Source: Chloroflexota bacterium (lineage in GTDB: Bacteria > Chloroflexota > UBA6077 > FW602-bin22 > JAMCYS01). Taken from it: a stretch of 64,000 nt of DNA. The notes beneath the pieces were generated by a model. That model saw nothing but the letters and a program-made list of their open reading frames with translations, was not told the origin of the DNA and made no database searches. The DNA is taken from positions 1 through 64,000 of the forward strand of contig JAMCYS010000023.1 in NCBI GenBank assembly GCA_023473795.1. Reading direction: 5' to 3'. The position numbers were made by a program, and so were the translations under genes. Below are positions 15,343 to 28,633 of the stretch, one piece after another (position 1 is the first letter of the stretch; every line of letters starts with the position of its first letter).

Positions 15343-15995
15343 CGTTGCTCCACCTCACTATTCATTTCTTTGCTCTCGCACGCGGCATCGATGAAAACCC
15401 GACGTCCCTCGACCCTCACCAGGCCGCGGGCGATGAGATCGACCGCCCGCGGCAGGGTTTGGTGCTCGGCCGCCAGGATGCGCTCCGCCAAGGAAGCGGC
15501 GGTGTCGTTCTCCAGCACGGGCACTGCCGTTTGCAGCACGATCGGCCCGCCGTCAACCGTCTCCGTTACGAAGTGCACCGTGCAACCGCTGACCTTCACC
15601 CCATAAGCCAGGGCCTCGGCCTGTGCATGCAGCCCGCCGCTGAAGGCCGGCAGCAGCGAAGGGTGGATATTGACGATCCGGCCTGGAAACGCAACCAGGA
15701 GTTCAGTCCCTACTACCCGATCGAATCCCGCAAGCACGACCAAATCAACTTCCTGTTGGCGTAGGAGCTCTACCATCGCCTGCTGTTGTTGGGCGCGCGT
15801 GGGGTACTCCTTGCGCTCCACCACGGCGGCAGGTACGCCGAACGATCGGGCCCGCTGCAGGGCGAACGCATCGGCGTGGTTGCTGGCTACCAACACGATC
15901 GCGAAGCGGGCGTCTGGCTCGGCACTGCGCTCGAGTAACGCCTGCAGGTTGCTGCCCCGCCCGGAGACCAGTGCGCCCACCCGCAGCTTGCTCAT
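15339..15995 (-). CDS. purN: phosphoribosylglycinamide formyltransferase
   Basis: Folate-dependent GAR transformylase, 218 residues. ALVSGRGSNLQALL is the GAR phosphate-binding loop; NIHPSLLPAFSG holds the catalytic Asn-His pair, and the conserved Asp lies in TETVDGGPIV. It overlaps purM and purH by four bases each, as expected for a tightly coupled operon. The last 20 residues form a short non-conserved tail. Confidence 0.96.
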   Translation of the reverse strand: MSKLRVGALVSGRGSNLQALLERSAEPDARFAIVLVASNHADAFALQRARSFGVPAAVVERKEYPTRAQQQQAMVELLRQQEVDLVVLAGFDRVVGTELLVAFPGRIVNIHPSLLPAFSGGLHAQAEALAYGVKVSGCTVHFVTETVDGGPIVLQTAVPVLENDTAASLAERILAAEHQTLPRAVDLIARGLVRVEGRRVFIDAACESKEMNSEVEQR

Positions 15996-17032
15996 TCCCG
16001 CGGTCCCACTAGTTCGACGGTTTCCGTCTGCCGGGTCACGACTTCGCCCACGGCGAGTGCCCCTGGCAATGCAGCCAGCAGGACCCCCGCCGCGTCAGGC
16101 GCAGTCACCACCACCATGCCAATGCCCATGTTGAGCGTCCTGTACGTATCGAGGAAGGGCACGTTCCCCCGCGCCTGCACCAAGCGAAAGATGGGAGGCA
16201 CCGGCCAGCTGCCGAGAACGAAACGTGCCGCCAAACCCGCGGGCAAGACCCGGGGCACGTTCTCCAGCAAGCCACCTCCCGTGATGTGCGCCATCGCCTT
16301 GACGTGGCTCAGCTGTGGTTGCAGCACGCTGAAGTAGCAGCGATGCGGCACCAGCAACTCCTCGCCCAGGCTGTGGCCAAGCCCAGGAGGCTGCTCGGCC
16401 AGGCGCTCCCTGCCCTCGGCGCTCGAATCGCCGGCCAGTCCGAATACCTTGCGCACCAGGGAGTAGCCGTTGGTGTGGAGACCGCTCGCCGGCAGGCCGA
16501 TGAGCACATCACCAGCGGCAATGGTCTTTCCTACCAAGAGGCGCCCCCGTTCCGCCACGCCGACGATGAAGCCGGCCAGGTCGAAGTCGCCGGGAGCATA
16601 AAGGTCAGGCATCTCGGCCGTCTCGCCGCCAATCAACGCACAGCCGGACTCGCGGCAGGCCGCGGCCAGCCCTTTCACCACCTGTTCCACGTGCTCCGGC
16701 ACCAGTCTGCCGACCGCGTAGTAGTCCAGAAAAAACAGCGGCTGAGCCCCTGTGGTCAGAATGTCGTTGACGCAGTGATTGACCAGATCGATGCCGATGG
16801 TGTCGTATCTCTCCAGCAGGGCCGCGATCTTGAGCTTGGTGCCCACGCCATCGGCACTGGAAACAAGAACCGGCTGCTCGTACTTCCCCAGGGCGAAGAC
16901 GCCACCAAACAGGCCTATGTCGGTCAGCACCTCAGGGCCGAAGGTAGAGCGAACGTGCTGGCGCATGAGTGCCACGGCCCGGTTGCCGGCGTCGATGTCG
17001 ACGCCGCTGTCGCGATAGGTCGTCTCTTTCAC
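15992..17032 (-). CDS. purM: phosphoribosylformylglycinamidine cyclo-ligase
   Basis: AIR synthetase, an ATP-dependent enzyme that closes the imidazole ring. The 346 residues start with TYRDSGVDIDAGNRAV and contain the signature SADGVGTKLKIA and the Gly-rich segment LIGGETAEMPDLY, both typical of the PurM/PurL superfamily. The GTG start overlaps the purF stop. It normally acts as a homodimer in the cytoplasm. Confidence 0.96.
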   Translation of the reverse strand: MKETTYRDSGVDIDAGNRAVALMRQHVRSTFGPEVLTDIGLFGGVFALGKYEQPVLVSSADGVGTKLKIAALLERYDTIGIDLVNHCVNDILTTGAQPLFFLDYYAVGRLVPEHVEQVVKGLAAACRESGCALIGGETAEMPDLYAPGDFDLAGFIVGVAERGRLLVGKTIAAGDVLIGLPASGLHTNGYSLVRKVFGLAGDSSAEGRERLAEQPPGLGHSLGEELLVPHRCYFSVLQPQLSHVKAMAHITGGGLLENVPRVLPAGLAARFVLGSWPVPPIFRLVQARGNVPFLDTYRTLNMGIGMVVVTAPDAAGVLLAALPGALAVGEVVTRQTETVELVGPRE

Positions 17033-18426
17033 TTGCGCTCCAGGGCCATCTTGTCCACTTCGACCGTAACGGGCAACGGGTACTCGCCGGTGAAGCAGGC
17101 TTGGCAGAAGTGCTGCTGGGGCAAGCCTATCGCCTCCATAAGGCTCTGTCGGGAGAGGTAGCCTAGAGAGTCGGCCTCGATGAACCGCTCAATCTCGGGC
17201 ACGCTGAGCCGGGCGGCGATCAGCTCGCTTCGGCGGGCTGTGTCGACCCCCAACACGCAGGGATAACTGTAAGGAGGTGAGCTGATGCGTACGTGGACCT
17301 CTTTGGCGCCTGCTCGCCTTAGCAAACGCACGATCGGCCTTGTCGTCGTGCCGCGCACAATCGAGTCGTCGACCACCACGACCCGCTTCCCCGCCAGAAC
17401 GCCCGGCATCGGGTTGAACTTTAGGTTGATGCCCTGCTCCCGGATGCGCTGCTCTGGTTGAATAAAAGTGCGCCCGATATAGCGGCTCTTGATCAGGCCC
17501 TCCGTAAAGCGAATGCCGGATTCCTGGGCGTAGCCAATGCCTGCGGCCGTGGCCGAGTCAGGGATGCCGATGACTACGTCGGCATCCACGGGGTACTCGC
17601 GGGCCAGCCGCCGTCCCATTTCCTCGCGGGCGAGGTAGAGCAGGCGACCGTCGATGACGCTGTCTGGTCTGGCGAAGTAGATGAACTCGAAGACGCAGAG
17701 AGCGTGGCGAATCATGGGCACGCCAACTTCGCTGTGGACGCCGTCGCCGTCGATGCGGATGATTTCCCCCGGTTCCACGTCGCGCACGAAGTCGGCGCCG
17801 ATGGTATCCAGAGCGCACGTCTCGGAAGCAACCACCCAGTGGCCCTTCAAGCGGCCAAGTGCGAGCGGACGCACCCCCCAGGGGTCGCGCACGGCGTAGA
17901 GAGCATCCTTGGTCATCGCCACAACGCTGAAGGCGCCCTTCATACGCTGCATAGCACTGCGAATGCGCTCGACCTGGTCCTGTCCCGGCGACTTGGCGAA
18001 AAGCTGGGTTATCAGCTCCGTGTCGGTGGTGGTGGTAAACTCGTAGCCTTCGGCGGCCATTTCCGCGCGTAGAGCCTTGGTGTTAGTGAGATTGCCGTTG
18101 TGCCCGAGGGCCACGATACCGCCCGGTCCATCCGCCAGCATTGGTTGGGCGTTCATGATCTTGCTGCTGCCGGTGGTGGAATAGCGGTTGTGGCCGATGG
18201 CCACCTTGCCGGTAAGTCTGCTCAGGTCCTCCTCGCTGAAGACCTGGGCCACCAGGCCCATGCGGGCGTGCAGCTTGATCGCTTCACCGTCCCCGGTAGC
18301 AATGCCGGCGCTTTCCTGGCCGCGATGCTGCAGCGTGTAGACGGCAAAATAGCTGATGCGGGCAACGTCTTCGCCTGGGGCATAGATTCCGAAAACGCCA
18401 CAGGCCTCTCGGGGCTTGTCCGTCAA
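17029..18426 (-). CDS. purF: amidophosphoribosyltransferase
   Basis: First committed enzyme of purine synthesis; transfers ammonia from glutamine to PRPP. The 465 residues open with an eight-residue propeptide before Cys9 (REACGVFG), the N-terminal nucleophile exposed by cleavage. The PRPP loop is RVVVVDDSIVRGTT. Four cysteines at the positions used by the Bacillus-type enzyme (in HALCVF, YPCVLG and FCQACF) predict a [4Fe-4S] cluster, which makes this type of PurF oxygen-sensitive. The TTG start at 18426 is preceded by GGGGAG. It lies four bases after purL. Confidence 0.96.
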   Translation of the reverse strand: MTDKPREACGVFGIYAPGEDVARISYFAVYTLQHRGQESAGIATGDGEAIKLHARMGLVAQVFSEEDLSRLTGKVAIGHNRYSTTGSSKIMNAQPMLADGPGGIVALGHNGNLTNTKALRAEMAAEGYEFTTTTDTELITQLFAKSPGQDQVERIRSAMQRMKGAFSVVAMTKDALYAVRDPWGVRPLALGRLKGHWVVASETCALDTIGADFVRDVEPGEIIRIDGDGVHSEVGVPMIRHALCVFEFIYFARPDSVIDGRLLYLAREEMGRRLAREYPVDADVVIGIPDSATAAGIGYAQESGIRFTEGLIKSRYIGRTFIQPEQRIREQGINLKFNPMPGVLAGKRVVVVDDSIVRGTTTRPIVRLLRRAGAKEVHVRISSPPYSYPCVLGVDTARRSELIAARLSVPEIERFIEADSLGYLSRQSLMEAIGLPQQHFCQACFTGEYPLPVTVEVDKMALERK

Positions 18427-18430
18427 TGTG

Positions 18431-20638
18431 TTAGCTCCCCTGGGAACCCGCCAGCAAGCGCGGGATGGCGTGCCGCCAAGCGTCGTCCAACTCGCTCAAA
18501 GGAAGATCGATCCAGGGATCGATCACCAGCCGCCCACCACCCACCTGGCCCAGCAGCCGCAGGGGCACGTCCAGGCGCTCCGCGATTTCGGTCAGCCGCG
18601 GCAGGTCCGCCGCGGCGAGCGACAGTAGAATGCGGCTTTGAGACTCGCCAAACAGCTGACCGTCCCAGCGACCCTCGGCAGGCACTTCACAGCGGGCGCC
18701 TAGGCCACCAGCCAGGCAGGATTCGGCCAGAGCCACGGCCAGACCGCCTTCCGAGCAATCGTGAGCCGAGTGAGCCAATCCTTCCACTACCGCCTGCCGG
18801 CAGCACTCCTGCACACCTGCCTCAAGTCTCAGATCCAGAAGCGGAGGTTGGCCGACGATTTCGCCTTGTTCGAGGCAGAGGTACTCGCTTCCTCCCAGCT
18901 CCTGGCCCAGCGGTCCCAGGATGACGATCAGATCCCCCTCGCGTCTAAAACCCTGTCCGGTGCGCCGCTCGGCCTGTTCCAGCAGACCCAGAGCGCCCAC
19001 GACTGGGGTGGGGAGCACTGCCTCGCCACGGGTCTCGTTGTAAAGGCTGACGTTGCCGCTTACCACCGGCACTCCAAAGTGCCGGCAGGTCTCGGCCATG
19101 CCGTCTATGGCTTCGCTCAGCTGGAAGTATATCTCCGCTTTCTCCGGATTGCCAAAGTTGAGGCAATTGGTGATGGCCAGCGGCCGGGCGCCGACGCAGG
19201 CTAAGTTGCGGAAGGCTTCAGCCACGGCGATAGCCCCGCCCCGGTGCGGGTCCAGGTACCCGTAGCGACCGTTGCCGTCGGTGCACAGGGCAATGGCCTT
19301 CTCGGTGCCCTTGATTCGTAGCACGGCGGCGTCCGCCGCGCCCGGCGCCAACAGAGTATTCGTCATGTTCATGTGGTCGTATTGGCGGTACACCCATTCC
19401 TTACTGGCGATCGTGGGCGATGCCAGCAGACGCAGGAGGACGGCGTTGCCGTCCTTGGGCAGGGGCAGCTGGGAAAGGTCCCGCTCGCGGCGTTCCCGAA
19501 CCACGGCCGATTCGACGCCCTCGCGCACGTAGGTGGGCGGCTCCATCAACGCCTCCACGGGCACGTCGGCAACGACCTCTTGGCCATCCCGCACGCGCAC
19601 CCGCGCATCGTCGGTAACGAAACCGACGACGTCGGAGTGGAGGTCCCAGCGTTCGAAGACGGCCTTCACTTTGTCCTCGAAGCCCTTCTTGACCACCACC
19701 AACATGCGCTCCTGCGATTCGGAGAGCATGACCTCGTAGGGAGTCATGTTTTCCTCTCGCCGGGGCACCCTACGGATGTCCAACTCAACGCCGACCCCGC
19801 CGCGAGAGGCAGCCTCGACAAAGGAGCTCGTTATGCCGGCCGCGCCCAGGTCCTGCATCCCCACGACGTACTCGCTCTGGCGCAGTTCCAGACAGGCCTC
19901 GATGAGGCACTTTTCCAGAAACGGGTTGCCCACTTGCACCGTCGGCCGCTGTTCGGCAGTCTCGTCGGAGAGCTCGCGCGAGGCCAAGCCCGAGCAACCG
20001 TGGATGCCATCCCGGCCCGTGTCGGCGCCAACCAGCAACAGCAGGTTGCCCGGCCCGCTGGCCCGGGCAGTGATCACGTCCTCGGCTCGGATGAGGCCGA
20101 CGGACATCGCGTTGACCAAGGGGTTGTTGGTGTAGGCCTCATCAAAACAGACCTCGCCACCCACCGTGGGCACGCCGATGCAGTTGCCATAGCCCGCGAT
20201 ACCTCCCACGACGCCGCCCAGGAGATAACGATTGCGCGCCTGCGTAAGTGGACCAAAGCGCAGCGAGTTCAGGCTGGCAATCGGGCGAGCACCCATGGTA
20301 AAGATGTCGCGCACGATACCGCCTACGCCCGTGGCCGCCCCCTGATAGGGCTCCACCGCACTGGGGTGGTTGTGGCTCTCGATCTTGAAGACGATGGCCA
20401 GACCATCGCCAATATCCACCACGCCCGCATTCTCGCCCGGACCCTGCAGAACCCAGGGGGCTGAGGTCGGGAATCGCTTGAGCAGCGGTTTCGAGTTCTT
20501 GTAGCCGCAGTGCTCGCTCCAGAGGGCGCCAAACAACCCCAACTCGACCAACGTCGGCGTGCGGCCCAACAGACGCACGATCAGCAGATACTCTTGGGTG
20601 GTCAGGGCCATCTCGTCGAGCAGAGACTGGTCGATCAT
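18431..20638 (-). CDS. purL: phosphoribosylformylglycinamidine synthase subunit II (small PurL)
   Basis: FGAM synthetase, ATP-dependent subunit. The 735 residues fit the small PurL type, which needs separate PurQ (glutaminase) and Pur[14 protein letters not shown] near residue 40 is the family signature, and [21 protein letters not shown] the ATP-binding region. The ATG follows GGAGGTG and overlaps the purQ stop. PurS is not encoded next to it or elsewhere in the window. Confidence 0.97.
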   Translation of the reverse strand: MIDQSLLDEMALTTQEYLLIVRLLGRTPTLVELGLFGALWSEHCGYKNSKPLLKRFPTSAPWVLQGPGENAGVVDIGDGLAIVFKIESHNHPSAVEPYQGAATGVGGIVRDIFTMGARPIASLNSLRFGPLTQARNRYLLGGVVGGIAGYGNCIGVPTVGGEVCFDEAYTNNPLVNAMSVGLIRAEDVITARASGPGNLLLLVGADTGRDGIHGCSGLASRELSDETAEQRPTVQVGNPFLEKCLIEACLELRQSEYVVGMQDLGAAGITSSFVEAASRGGVGVELDIRRVPRREENMTPYEVMLSESQERMLVVVKKGFEDKVKAVFERWDLHSDVVGFVTDDARVRVRDGQEVVADVPVEALMEPPTYVREGVESAVVRERRERDLSQLPLPKDGNAVLLRLLASPTIASKEWVYRQYDHMNMTNTLLAPGAADAAVLRIKGTEKAIALCTDGNGRYGYLDPHRGGAIAVAEAFRNLACVGARPLAITNCLNFGNPEKAEIYFQLSEAIDGMAETCRHFGVPVVSGNVSLYNETRGEAVLPTPVVGALGLLEQAERRTGQGFRREGDLIVILGPLGQELGGSEYLCLEQGEIVGQPPLLDLRLEAGVQECCRQAVVEGLAHSAHDCSEGGLAVALAESCLAGGLGARCEVPAEGRWDGQLFGESQSRILLSLAAADLPRLTEIAERLDVPLRLLGQVGGGRLVIDPWIDLPLSELDDAWRHAIPRLLAGSQGS

Positions 20639-21360
20639 CGTTCACCTCCCGCCAGCGCAGCCCGTCCGCGCCTCTCCAGACTGTGGAGCAAGGAAGCGAA
20701 GATGCGTGCGCCATCGGTGGAACCGAGGACCTCTTCCGAGGCACGTTCAGGGTGGGGCATCAGGCCGAAGACATTGCCCTCGCGATTGCAGACCCCGGCG
20801 ATGTGCCGCAGCGAACCGTTGGGGTTGCTGTCGGCGGTGAGGCTGCCGTCCGCCGCGCAGTAGCGCAGCACAACCTGGTCGTTGGCCTCCATGTCCGCCA
20901 GTTGTTCCTCGTCGGCGAAGTAGCGACCCTCGTAGTGGTTGATGGGGATACGCAGAACCTCGCCTTGTTGGCAGGCAGAGGTAAACGGGGTTCGCGCATT
21001 GTCCACGCGGACGTTGACCCACTGGCAGCGGAACTGGAGGCAATCATTGGGCATCAAGGCCCCGGGCAGTAGACCTGCCTCAGTCAGCACCTGGAAGCCA
21101 TTGCAGATGCCCATCACCAGGCCGCCGTCGGCCGCGAAGCGCTCCACGCTCCGCATCACCGGAGAAAAGCGCGCGATCGCACCGGCGCGCAGGAAGTCGC
21201 CGTAGGAGAACCCGCCCGCGATCACCAGGCAATCGTAGGCCGAGAGATCGGTCTGGCGGTGCCAGACGTAGTCGACCGCTTGGCCGAACACAGTACCGAG
21301 CACGTGGTGGCAATCCAAGTCACAATTAGTGCCCGGGAAGACGACAACCCCGAACTTCAT
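20635..21360 (-). CDS. purQ: phosphoribosylformylglycinamidine synthase subunit I (glutaminase)
   Basis: Class I glutamine amidotransferase that supplies ammonia to PurL; 241 residues. The nucleophile Cys lies in GICNGFQVL, and the His-Glu pair in [14 protein letters not shown] at 21360 is chosen over an upstream start at 21447 because GGAGGGAAGG precedes it and [12 protein letters not shown] is the usual N-terminus. It is the first purine gene of this run, 102 bases after mreB, with a hairpin in the gap. Confidence 0.97.
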   Translation of the reverse strand: MKFGVVVFPGTNCDLDCHHVLGTVFGQAVDYVWHRQTDLSAYDCLVIAGGFSYGDFLRAGAIARFSPVMRSVERFAADGGLVMGICNGFQVLTEAGLLPGALMPNDCLQFRCQWVNVRVDNARTPFTSACQQGEVLRIPINHYEGRYFADEEQLADMEANDQVVLRYCAADGSLTADSNPNGSLRHIAGVCNREGNVFGLMPHPERASEEVLGSTDGARIFASLLHSLERRGRAALAGGER

Positions 21361-21390
21361 GCCTTCCCTCCCTAGGCGCCGCGCAAACGT

Positions 21391-21431
21391 AGGGGAGTGA
21401 GCCGGGAACCAAAGGCCCCCTGTCACTCCCC
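21391..21431 (-). terminator. hairpin between mreB and purQ
   Basis: On the minus strand GGGGAGTGA (21423-21431) pairs perfectly with TCACTCCCC (21391-21399), with a loop of about 23 bases. It lies about 30 bases before the purQ start. It may be a partial terminator of the upstream genes or an attenuator of the purine genes. Confidence 0.4.
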
Positions 21432-21462
21432 CTGAACGCGGCAGCACGCTACCCCAGCAAAA

Positions 21463-22470
21463 TCAATCGGCCGTAGGTAGAGTCCGTTTCAGCATGTCGA
21501 TGTGCTCCAGCGCCACGCCGGCTCCCGTAGCCACGCAATCCATCGGGTTTTCCGCGACATAGCAGGCAACGCCAGTCTCGGCGGCAAACAGTCTGTCGAT
21601 ATTCCTCAGTAGCGCCCCGCCACCGGTCAGGACCATTCCCTTATCCATTACGTCGGAGGCGAGCTCGGGCGGGGTCTCCTCCAGCACCGACTTGATGGCG
21701 GCGACCATCGCCGCCAGCGTCTCGCTGATAGCGTCCCTGACCTCGGCCGAGTTGATCGTGATGTTCTTGGGCAGGCCCGTCACTTGATCACGGCCCCTGA
21801 TCTCCAGAGAGACTTCCGGCTCCAGGGGCAGCGCCGAGCCGATCTTCATTTTGATCTCCTCGGCCGTGCGCTCGCCCACCATCAGACCGTACTTGCGGCG
21901 GATGTAGTTGGCGATGGCGTCGTCCATCTTGTTGCCGCCCACGCGCACGGAGCGCGCGACGACGATATCGTTGAGGGCCAGCACGGCTGCCTCAGTGGTA
22001 CCGCCGCCCATGTCCACCACCATGTTGCCGCTGGGCAGATGAATCGGCACGCTGGCGCCAATGGCGGCCGCCCGGGGCTCCTCTATTAGGAAGCAGACCT
22101 TGGCTCCAGCCTGCAAGGCCGCGTCGTGCACGGCCCGGCGCTCCACGCTGGTGACGCCCGCCGGGATGCCAACCATGACCTCGGGCCGGAAGAGGCGAAA
22201 GCGGCCACAGACCTTCTTAATGAAGTGCTCCAACATGGCCTGGGTGATCAAATAGTCGGCGATCACCCCATCCCGCATAGGTCGGCTGACAGTAATGCTA
22301 TCCGGCGAACGCCCAAGCATGGCGCGAGCCTCCGCGCCAATCGCCAGCAGCTTGTTGTCAGATGTCGAAACCGCCACCACCGACGGCTCGGTTAGCACGA
22401 TACCCTTGCCTCGGACATAGACCAGCACGTTGGCGGTGCCAAGGTCGATACCTATCGATTTGGAGAACAT
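21463..22470 (-). CDS. mreB: rod shape-determining protein MreB/Mbl
   Basis: Bacterial actin that forms membrane-associated filaments guiding cell-wall synthesis. The 335 residues contain the actin-fold phosphate-1 motif [12 protein letters not shown] and phosphate-2 motif [14 protein letters not shown], plus the adenosine motif [14 protein letters not shown]. The usual partners mreC and mreD are not adjacent; the gene instead follows murA. This fits a wall-containing rod-shaped or filamentous cell. mreB and mbl cannot be distinguished here. Confidence 0.95.
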   Translation of the reverse strand: MFSKSIGIDLGTANVLVYVRGKGIVLTEPSVVAVSTSDNKLLAIGAEARAMLGRSPDSITVSRPMRDGVIADYLITQAMLEHFIKKVCGRFRLFRPEVMVGIPAGVTSVERRAVHDAALQAGAKVCFLIEEPRAAAIGASVPIHLPSGNMVVDMGGGTTEAAVLALNDIVVARSVRVGGNKMDDAIANYIRRKYGLMVGERTAEEIKMKIGSALPLEPEVSLEIRGRDQVTGLPKNITINSAEVRDAISETLAAMVAAIKSVLEETPPELASDVMDKGMVLTGGGALLRNIDRLFAAETGVACYVAENPMDCVATGAGVALEHIDMLKRTLPTAD

Positions 22471-22492
22471 CCCGACTGAGAAACCTCGCCCG

Positions 22493-23752
22493 TTATTGCT
22501 CGCGGCGAATGCTGGCGCCCACCGCCTTCAACTTGCCTACTATATCCTCGTAACCACGCTCGAGGTGATGAACGTCCTCGACCGTCGTCTGCCCATCTGC
22601 CGCCAGCGCCGCCAGCACCAGCGCCGCTCCGGCCCGCAGATCCAGGGCCCGCACCGTCGCCCCTCGCAGCGGCGTCGGCCCGAAGATGCTGGCCGTCTGG
22701 CCCTGCACTTCGATCCTGGCGCCCATCTTGTCGAGCTCCGAGGCGTACTGCAACCGGTTGTCGTAGACCCGCTCGTGCACTATGCTGGTGCCCCTGGCCT
22801 GAGTCAGCAGCGCACTGAAGCACGCCTGCAGGTCGGTCGGGAAACCAGGATAGGGCAACGTCTGCAGCTCGGCCGACGCCAATGGCCCCCCGCCACGCAC
22901 CCGGTAGGTGTCGCCGTCCTCCTCCACTTCAACCCCGACCTCTCGCAACTTGTGGGTCAGAGGATCCATATGCGGCATAACCACCGGGCTTATCGCTAGC
23001 TCGCCAGCTGAGATGGCAGCGGCGATGGCAAAGGTGCCGGCCTCTATGCGGTCGGGCAACACAGTATAGCGCACCCCGTGCAGCTCGTCTACCCCCTCGA
23101 CTTCGATAATGCTGGTGCCCGCGCCTTTGATGCGCGCGCCCATCGCGGACAGCAACGACGCCAGGGCAGTGACCTCTGGCTCCGCCGCCGCGTGTTTGAT
23201 CGTCGTCTTGCCCTTCGCCAGCGTCGCCGCCAGTAGGAGGTTCTCGGTCCCGGTGTGCGATGGGTAGTCAAGGTAGATGTTGCCGCCATGCAATCGACCG
23301 GGCACGCGAATGGCGTAGTAGCCCTCTTCAGCGCCGATGGTGGCGCCCATCGAAGACAGGCCCTTGATGTCGACGTTTACCGGTCGGGTGCCGATGGCGC
23401 AGCCACCAGGATGAGGGGCAAAAACTCGGCCCAGCCGCGCCGCCAAAGGCCCGACGACAAGGAATGAAGCCCTAGCCTTGGCCGCGAGAGCCGGCGGCAC
23501 CGTGGGGTTGCCCAGCTCGCGCGCCTGAACGCGCACGCGGTGGTCAGCGGGGGAATAGTCGACCTCAGCGCCCAGCTGCCTGAGGAGCTCGACGATAGTG
23601 TGGATGTCTTCGATATCGGGGACGTTGTCGAACACCGACTCTTCGGCGCTGAGGAGGGAAGCCGCCAGCATTGGCAGGGCCGCATTCTTGGCGCCGGCAA
23701 CTCTGACGGCGCCACACAGCGGCCGCTGGCCTTGGATAAGAAGCCTAGCCAT
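22493..23752 (-). CDS. murA: UDP-N-acetylglucosamine 1-carboxyvinyltransferase
   Basis: First committed step of peptidoglycan synthesis: transfers enolpyruvate from PEP to UDP-GlcNAc. The 419 residues match the family length. The catalytic Cys is at residue 118 in [13 protein letters not shown], so the enzyme keeps the fosfomycin-target Cys. Lys22 (AGAKNAALP) is the conserved substrate-binding lysine. It lies between the ATP synthase operon and mreB on the same strand. Confidence 0.96.
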   Translation of the reverse strand: MARLLIQGQRPLCGAVRVAGAKNAALPMLAASLLSAEESVFDNVPDIEDIHTIVELLRQLGAEVDYSPADHRVRVQARELGNPTVPPALAAKARASFLVVGPLAARLGRVFAPHPGGCAIGTRPVNVDIKGLSSMGATIGAEEGYYAIRVPGRLHGGNIYLDYPSHTGTENLLLAATLAKGKTTIKHAAAEPEVTALASLLSAMGARIKGAGTSIIEVEGVDELHGVRYTVLPDRIEAGTFAIAAAISAGELAISPVVMPHMDPLTHKLREVGVEVEEDGDTYRVRGGGPLASAELQTLPYPGFPTDLQACFSALLTQARGTSIVHERVYDNRLQYASELDKMGARIEVQGQTASIFGPTPLRGATVRALDLRAGAALVLAALAADGQTTVEDVHHLERGYEDIVGKLKAVGASIRREQ

Positions 23753-23808
23753 CTACTTTTCCGCCTTCTCGCGCGACTTGCGTCCTCACCTCAGGACGCG
23801 CGGCGGGG

Positions 23809-24243
23809 TCAACCCCGGTCTTGCGGCATCGGCGGACGGTGGCGTGGGCGGGCGACCTTGAGGCGAATGAGAGAGCGCTGGAGGGCCTGTGCTGCCAAGA
23901 GGGAGTCGGTTGAGGTTTTCGCCTCCTTCAGGGCGGTCAGGGCCCGCTGTCGCGCCGTCTCTGCCCGAGCGGTGTCAATGTCCTCCGCGCGCTCCGCCGC
24001 TTCGGCCAGGACGATCACTCGGTTATCGCGTACCTCGAGGAACCCTCCAGTCAAGGCGAGTATGGTCTCCTCGCTTCCCTGGCGAACCCGCAGCGGGCCC
24101 ACGCCCAGCGTGGTTAGCAGGGGCGCGTGCATCGGCAATATGCCCAGTTGCCCCAGGGAACCGGGAGCTACCACTATGTCCACGTCGTCGTCGAAGGTCA
24201 CGCGCTCAGCGGTCACTACCTGCAGGCGCAGCTTGTCGGCCAT
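23809..24243 (-). CDS. atpC: F1 ATP synthase epsilon subunit
   Basis: Central-stalk subunit of 144 residues, with an N-terminal beta-sandwich (LRLQVVTAERVTFDDDVD to GFLEVRDNRVIVLAEAAE) and a C-terminal helical hairpin with the usual Ala/Arg-rich sequence. ATG at 24243 is preferred to the upstream frame start at 24345, which would run back into atpD. It is the last gene of the ATP synthase operon, four bases after atpD. The final 15 residues (rich in Pro and Arg) are not conserved. Confidence 0.95.
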   Translation of the reverse strand: MADKLRLQVVTAERVTFDDDVDIVVAPGSLGQLGILPMHAPLLTTLGVGPLRVRQGSEETILALTGGFLEVRDNRVIVLAEAAERAEDIDTARAETARQRALTALKEAKTSTDSLLAAQALQRSLIRLKVARPRHRPPMPQDRG

Positions 24244-24247
24244 TGAT

Positions 24248-25645
<1,398 letters not shown>

Positions 25646-26518
25646 CTAGCGCACGCCGATGCCGGCCGAACCGCCGACGATATCGATTAGCTCCGTCGTG
25701 ATCGACGTCTGGCGCGCCTGGTTGTACATCAGGGTCAGCTCGTTGACGATTTCGTTGGCGTTGTCGGTGGCACTGCGCATCGCCACCATCTGTGCCGAGT
25801 GGAAACTGGCCGTCGCCTCGAGCAGGGCCTCGTATATCTCCACCTCGACGAAGCGCGGCAGCAACTCCGCCAGCACCTGCTCGGGACTGGGCTCGTAAAT
25901 GTACTCGATGGCCCGTTGCCGGTCCGCTTCGGCCGGCTCCACCGGCAGCAGCCTGCGCACGATGGGTCGCTGCACGAGGGTGTTGACGAAGCGCGTGTAC
26001 ACTAGGTCGACCCGGTCGACGTAGCCGTTGATGAAGTCATCCATCACCACGCGAGCAACGGGGACGATGTCCAGGTAGGCGGGCCGGTCGCCGATCCCGA
26101 TGAATTCGGCCCGTAGCTCCCTTCCGGTGCGCAACAGCCAGTCGCGCCCTTTGCGGCCGATAGCGGTAGCCACCACCGGCGCCGGTTCCTGGGAAATCTG
26201 TTGAGCGGCAGCCCGGATAAGGTTGGTGTTGAGACCACCCGCCATGCCGCGGTCACTACTTACAATCAACAACTCCACTCTCTGCGGATGCGCGCGGCGG
26301 GCAAGGAGCGGATGCAGCGCACCCCCCTCTGGCGTTACCGTCTGGCTCGCAACGTCGGCGATGACCTGACTGATCTTCTCCGCGTAGGGCCGGGCCGCCA
26401 CCACTTGCGCCTGAGCGCGTCGCATCTTGGAGGCGGCGACCAGTTGCATGGCCCGCGTTAGCTGCGCGGTTCCCTTGACGCTCCTGATTCGCCGCCGGAT
26501 CTGCCGAAGGCTAGCCAA
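25646..26518 (-). CDS. atpG: F1 ATP synthase gamma subunit
   Basis: Rotor shaft of F1, 290 residues. The N-terminal helix LRQIRRRIRSVKGTAQLTRAM and the C-terminal helix ATDNANEIVNELTLMYNQAR form the coiled coil inside the alpha/beta ring. Its start is a TTG at 26518 preceded by GGAGGGG. Standard position between atpA and atpD. Confidence 0.97.
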   Translation of the reverse strand: MASLRQIRRRIRSVKGTAQLTRAMQLVAASKMRRAQAQVVAARPYAEKISQVIADVASQTVTPEGGALHPLLARRAHPQRVELLIVSSDRGMAGGLNTNLIRAAAQQISQEPAPVVATAIGRKGRDWLLRTGRELRAEFIGIGDRPAYLDIVPVARVVMDDFINGYVDRVDLVYTRFVNTLVQRPIVRRLLPVEPAEADRQRAIEYIYEPSPEQVLAELLPRFVEVEIYEALLEATASFHSAQMVAMRSATDNANEIVNELTLMYNQARQTSITTELIDIVGGSAGIGVR

Positions 26519-26529
26519 GGCCGCCCCTC

Positions 26530-28035
<1,506 letters not shown>

Positions 28036-28071
28036 GCGGACCTCCTCCGAGCAGCCGCGGCTCGCCCTGGC

Positions 28072-28605
28072 CTACGCCATTTGCCGGCGTAGAGACTCCA
28101 AGCGACCGGCGACGCTGCCGTTGATCAGTTTGTCGCCAACCCTAACCACTAGACCGCCGAGTATGCCGGGGTCTACCCGCGCCCGCATCTGCACCTGCTT
28201 GCCGATTGCCCGGGAGAGACGGTCGCTCACGAGACCGCGCTCCCGATCCTCCAGGGGCACGGCCGTCGTCACCTCAGCCAGGACTATGCCGCGCTTCTGC
28301 TCCACCAGGCGAGCGTACTCCGCGGCAATCAGGCCGACCTGGTTGACGCGCCGCCGCTTTATCAGCAAGAAGAGCAGGTTGAGCACGAGCGGATCGACGT
28401 CGTGCAAACCCCGGCGCAGAGCCGCGAACTTCTCGTTCTCGGGAACCGCCGGGCTGGCCAGCGCGACACCGATCTCCGGCGCTGCGAGCGCCCGCGCCAC
28501 GGCCTGCAACTGGTCTAACCACAATTCGACCCGGCCCTTGTCGAGCGCCAGGTCGAACATCGCCTCGGCGTACTGGCGCGCCGCACCGACGTTGGACTCA
28601 GGCAA
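28072..28605 (-). CDS. atpH: F1 ATP synthase delta subunit
   Basis: Peripheral-stalk subunit (OSCP type) connecting F1 with the b subunits, 177 residues. It starts with a TTG at 28605 behind GGAGGATAAGG. The N-terminal helical domain (ARQYAEAMFDLAL) and the C-terminal segment (VDPGILGGLVVRVGDKLINGSV) are the two conserved parts of the family. Confidence 0.96.
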   Translation of the reverse strand: MPESNVGAARQYAEAMFDLALDKGRVELWLDQLQAVARALAAPEIGVALASPAVPENEKFAALRRGLHDVDPLVLNLLFLLIKRRRVNQVGLIAAEYARLVEQKRGIVLAEVTTAVPLEDRERGLVSDRLSRAIGKQVQMRARVDPGILGGLVVRVGDKLINGSVAGRLESLRRQMA

Positions 28606-28633
28606 TCCTTATCCTCCGTTTGCCGCGCCGCGG

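Noticed and set aside
19373-20464. Plus-strand open frame of 363 residues over purL
   Set aside because: Antisense shadow; composition rich in His, Ala and Gln with no domain.
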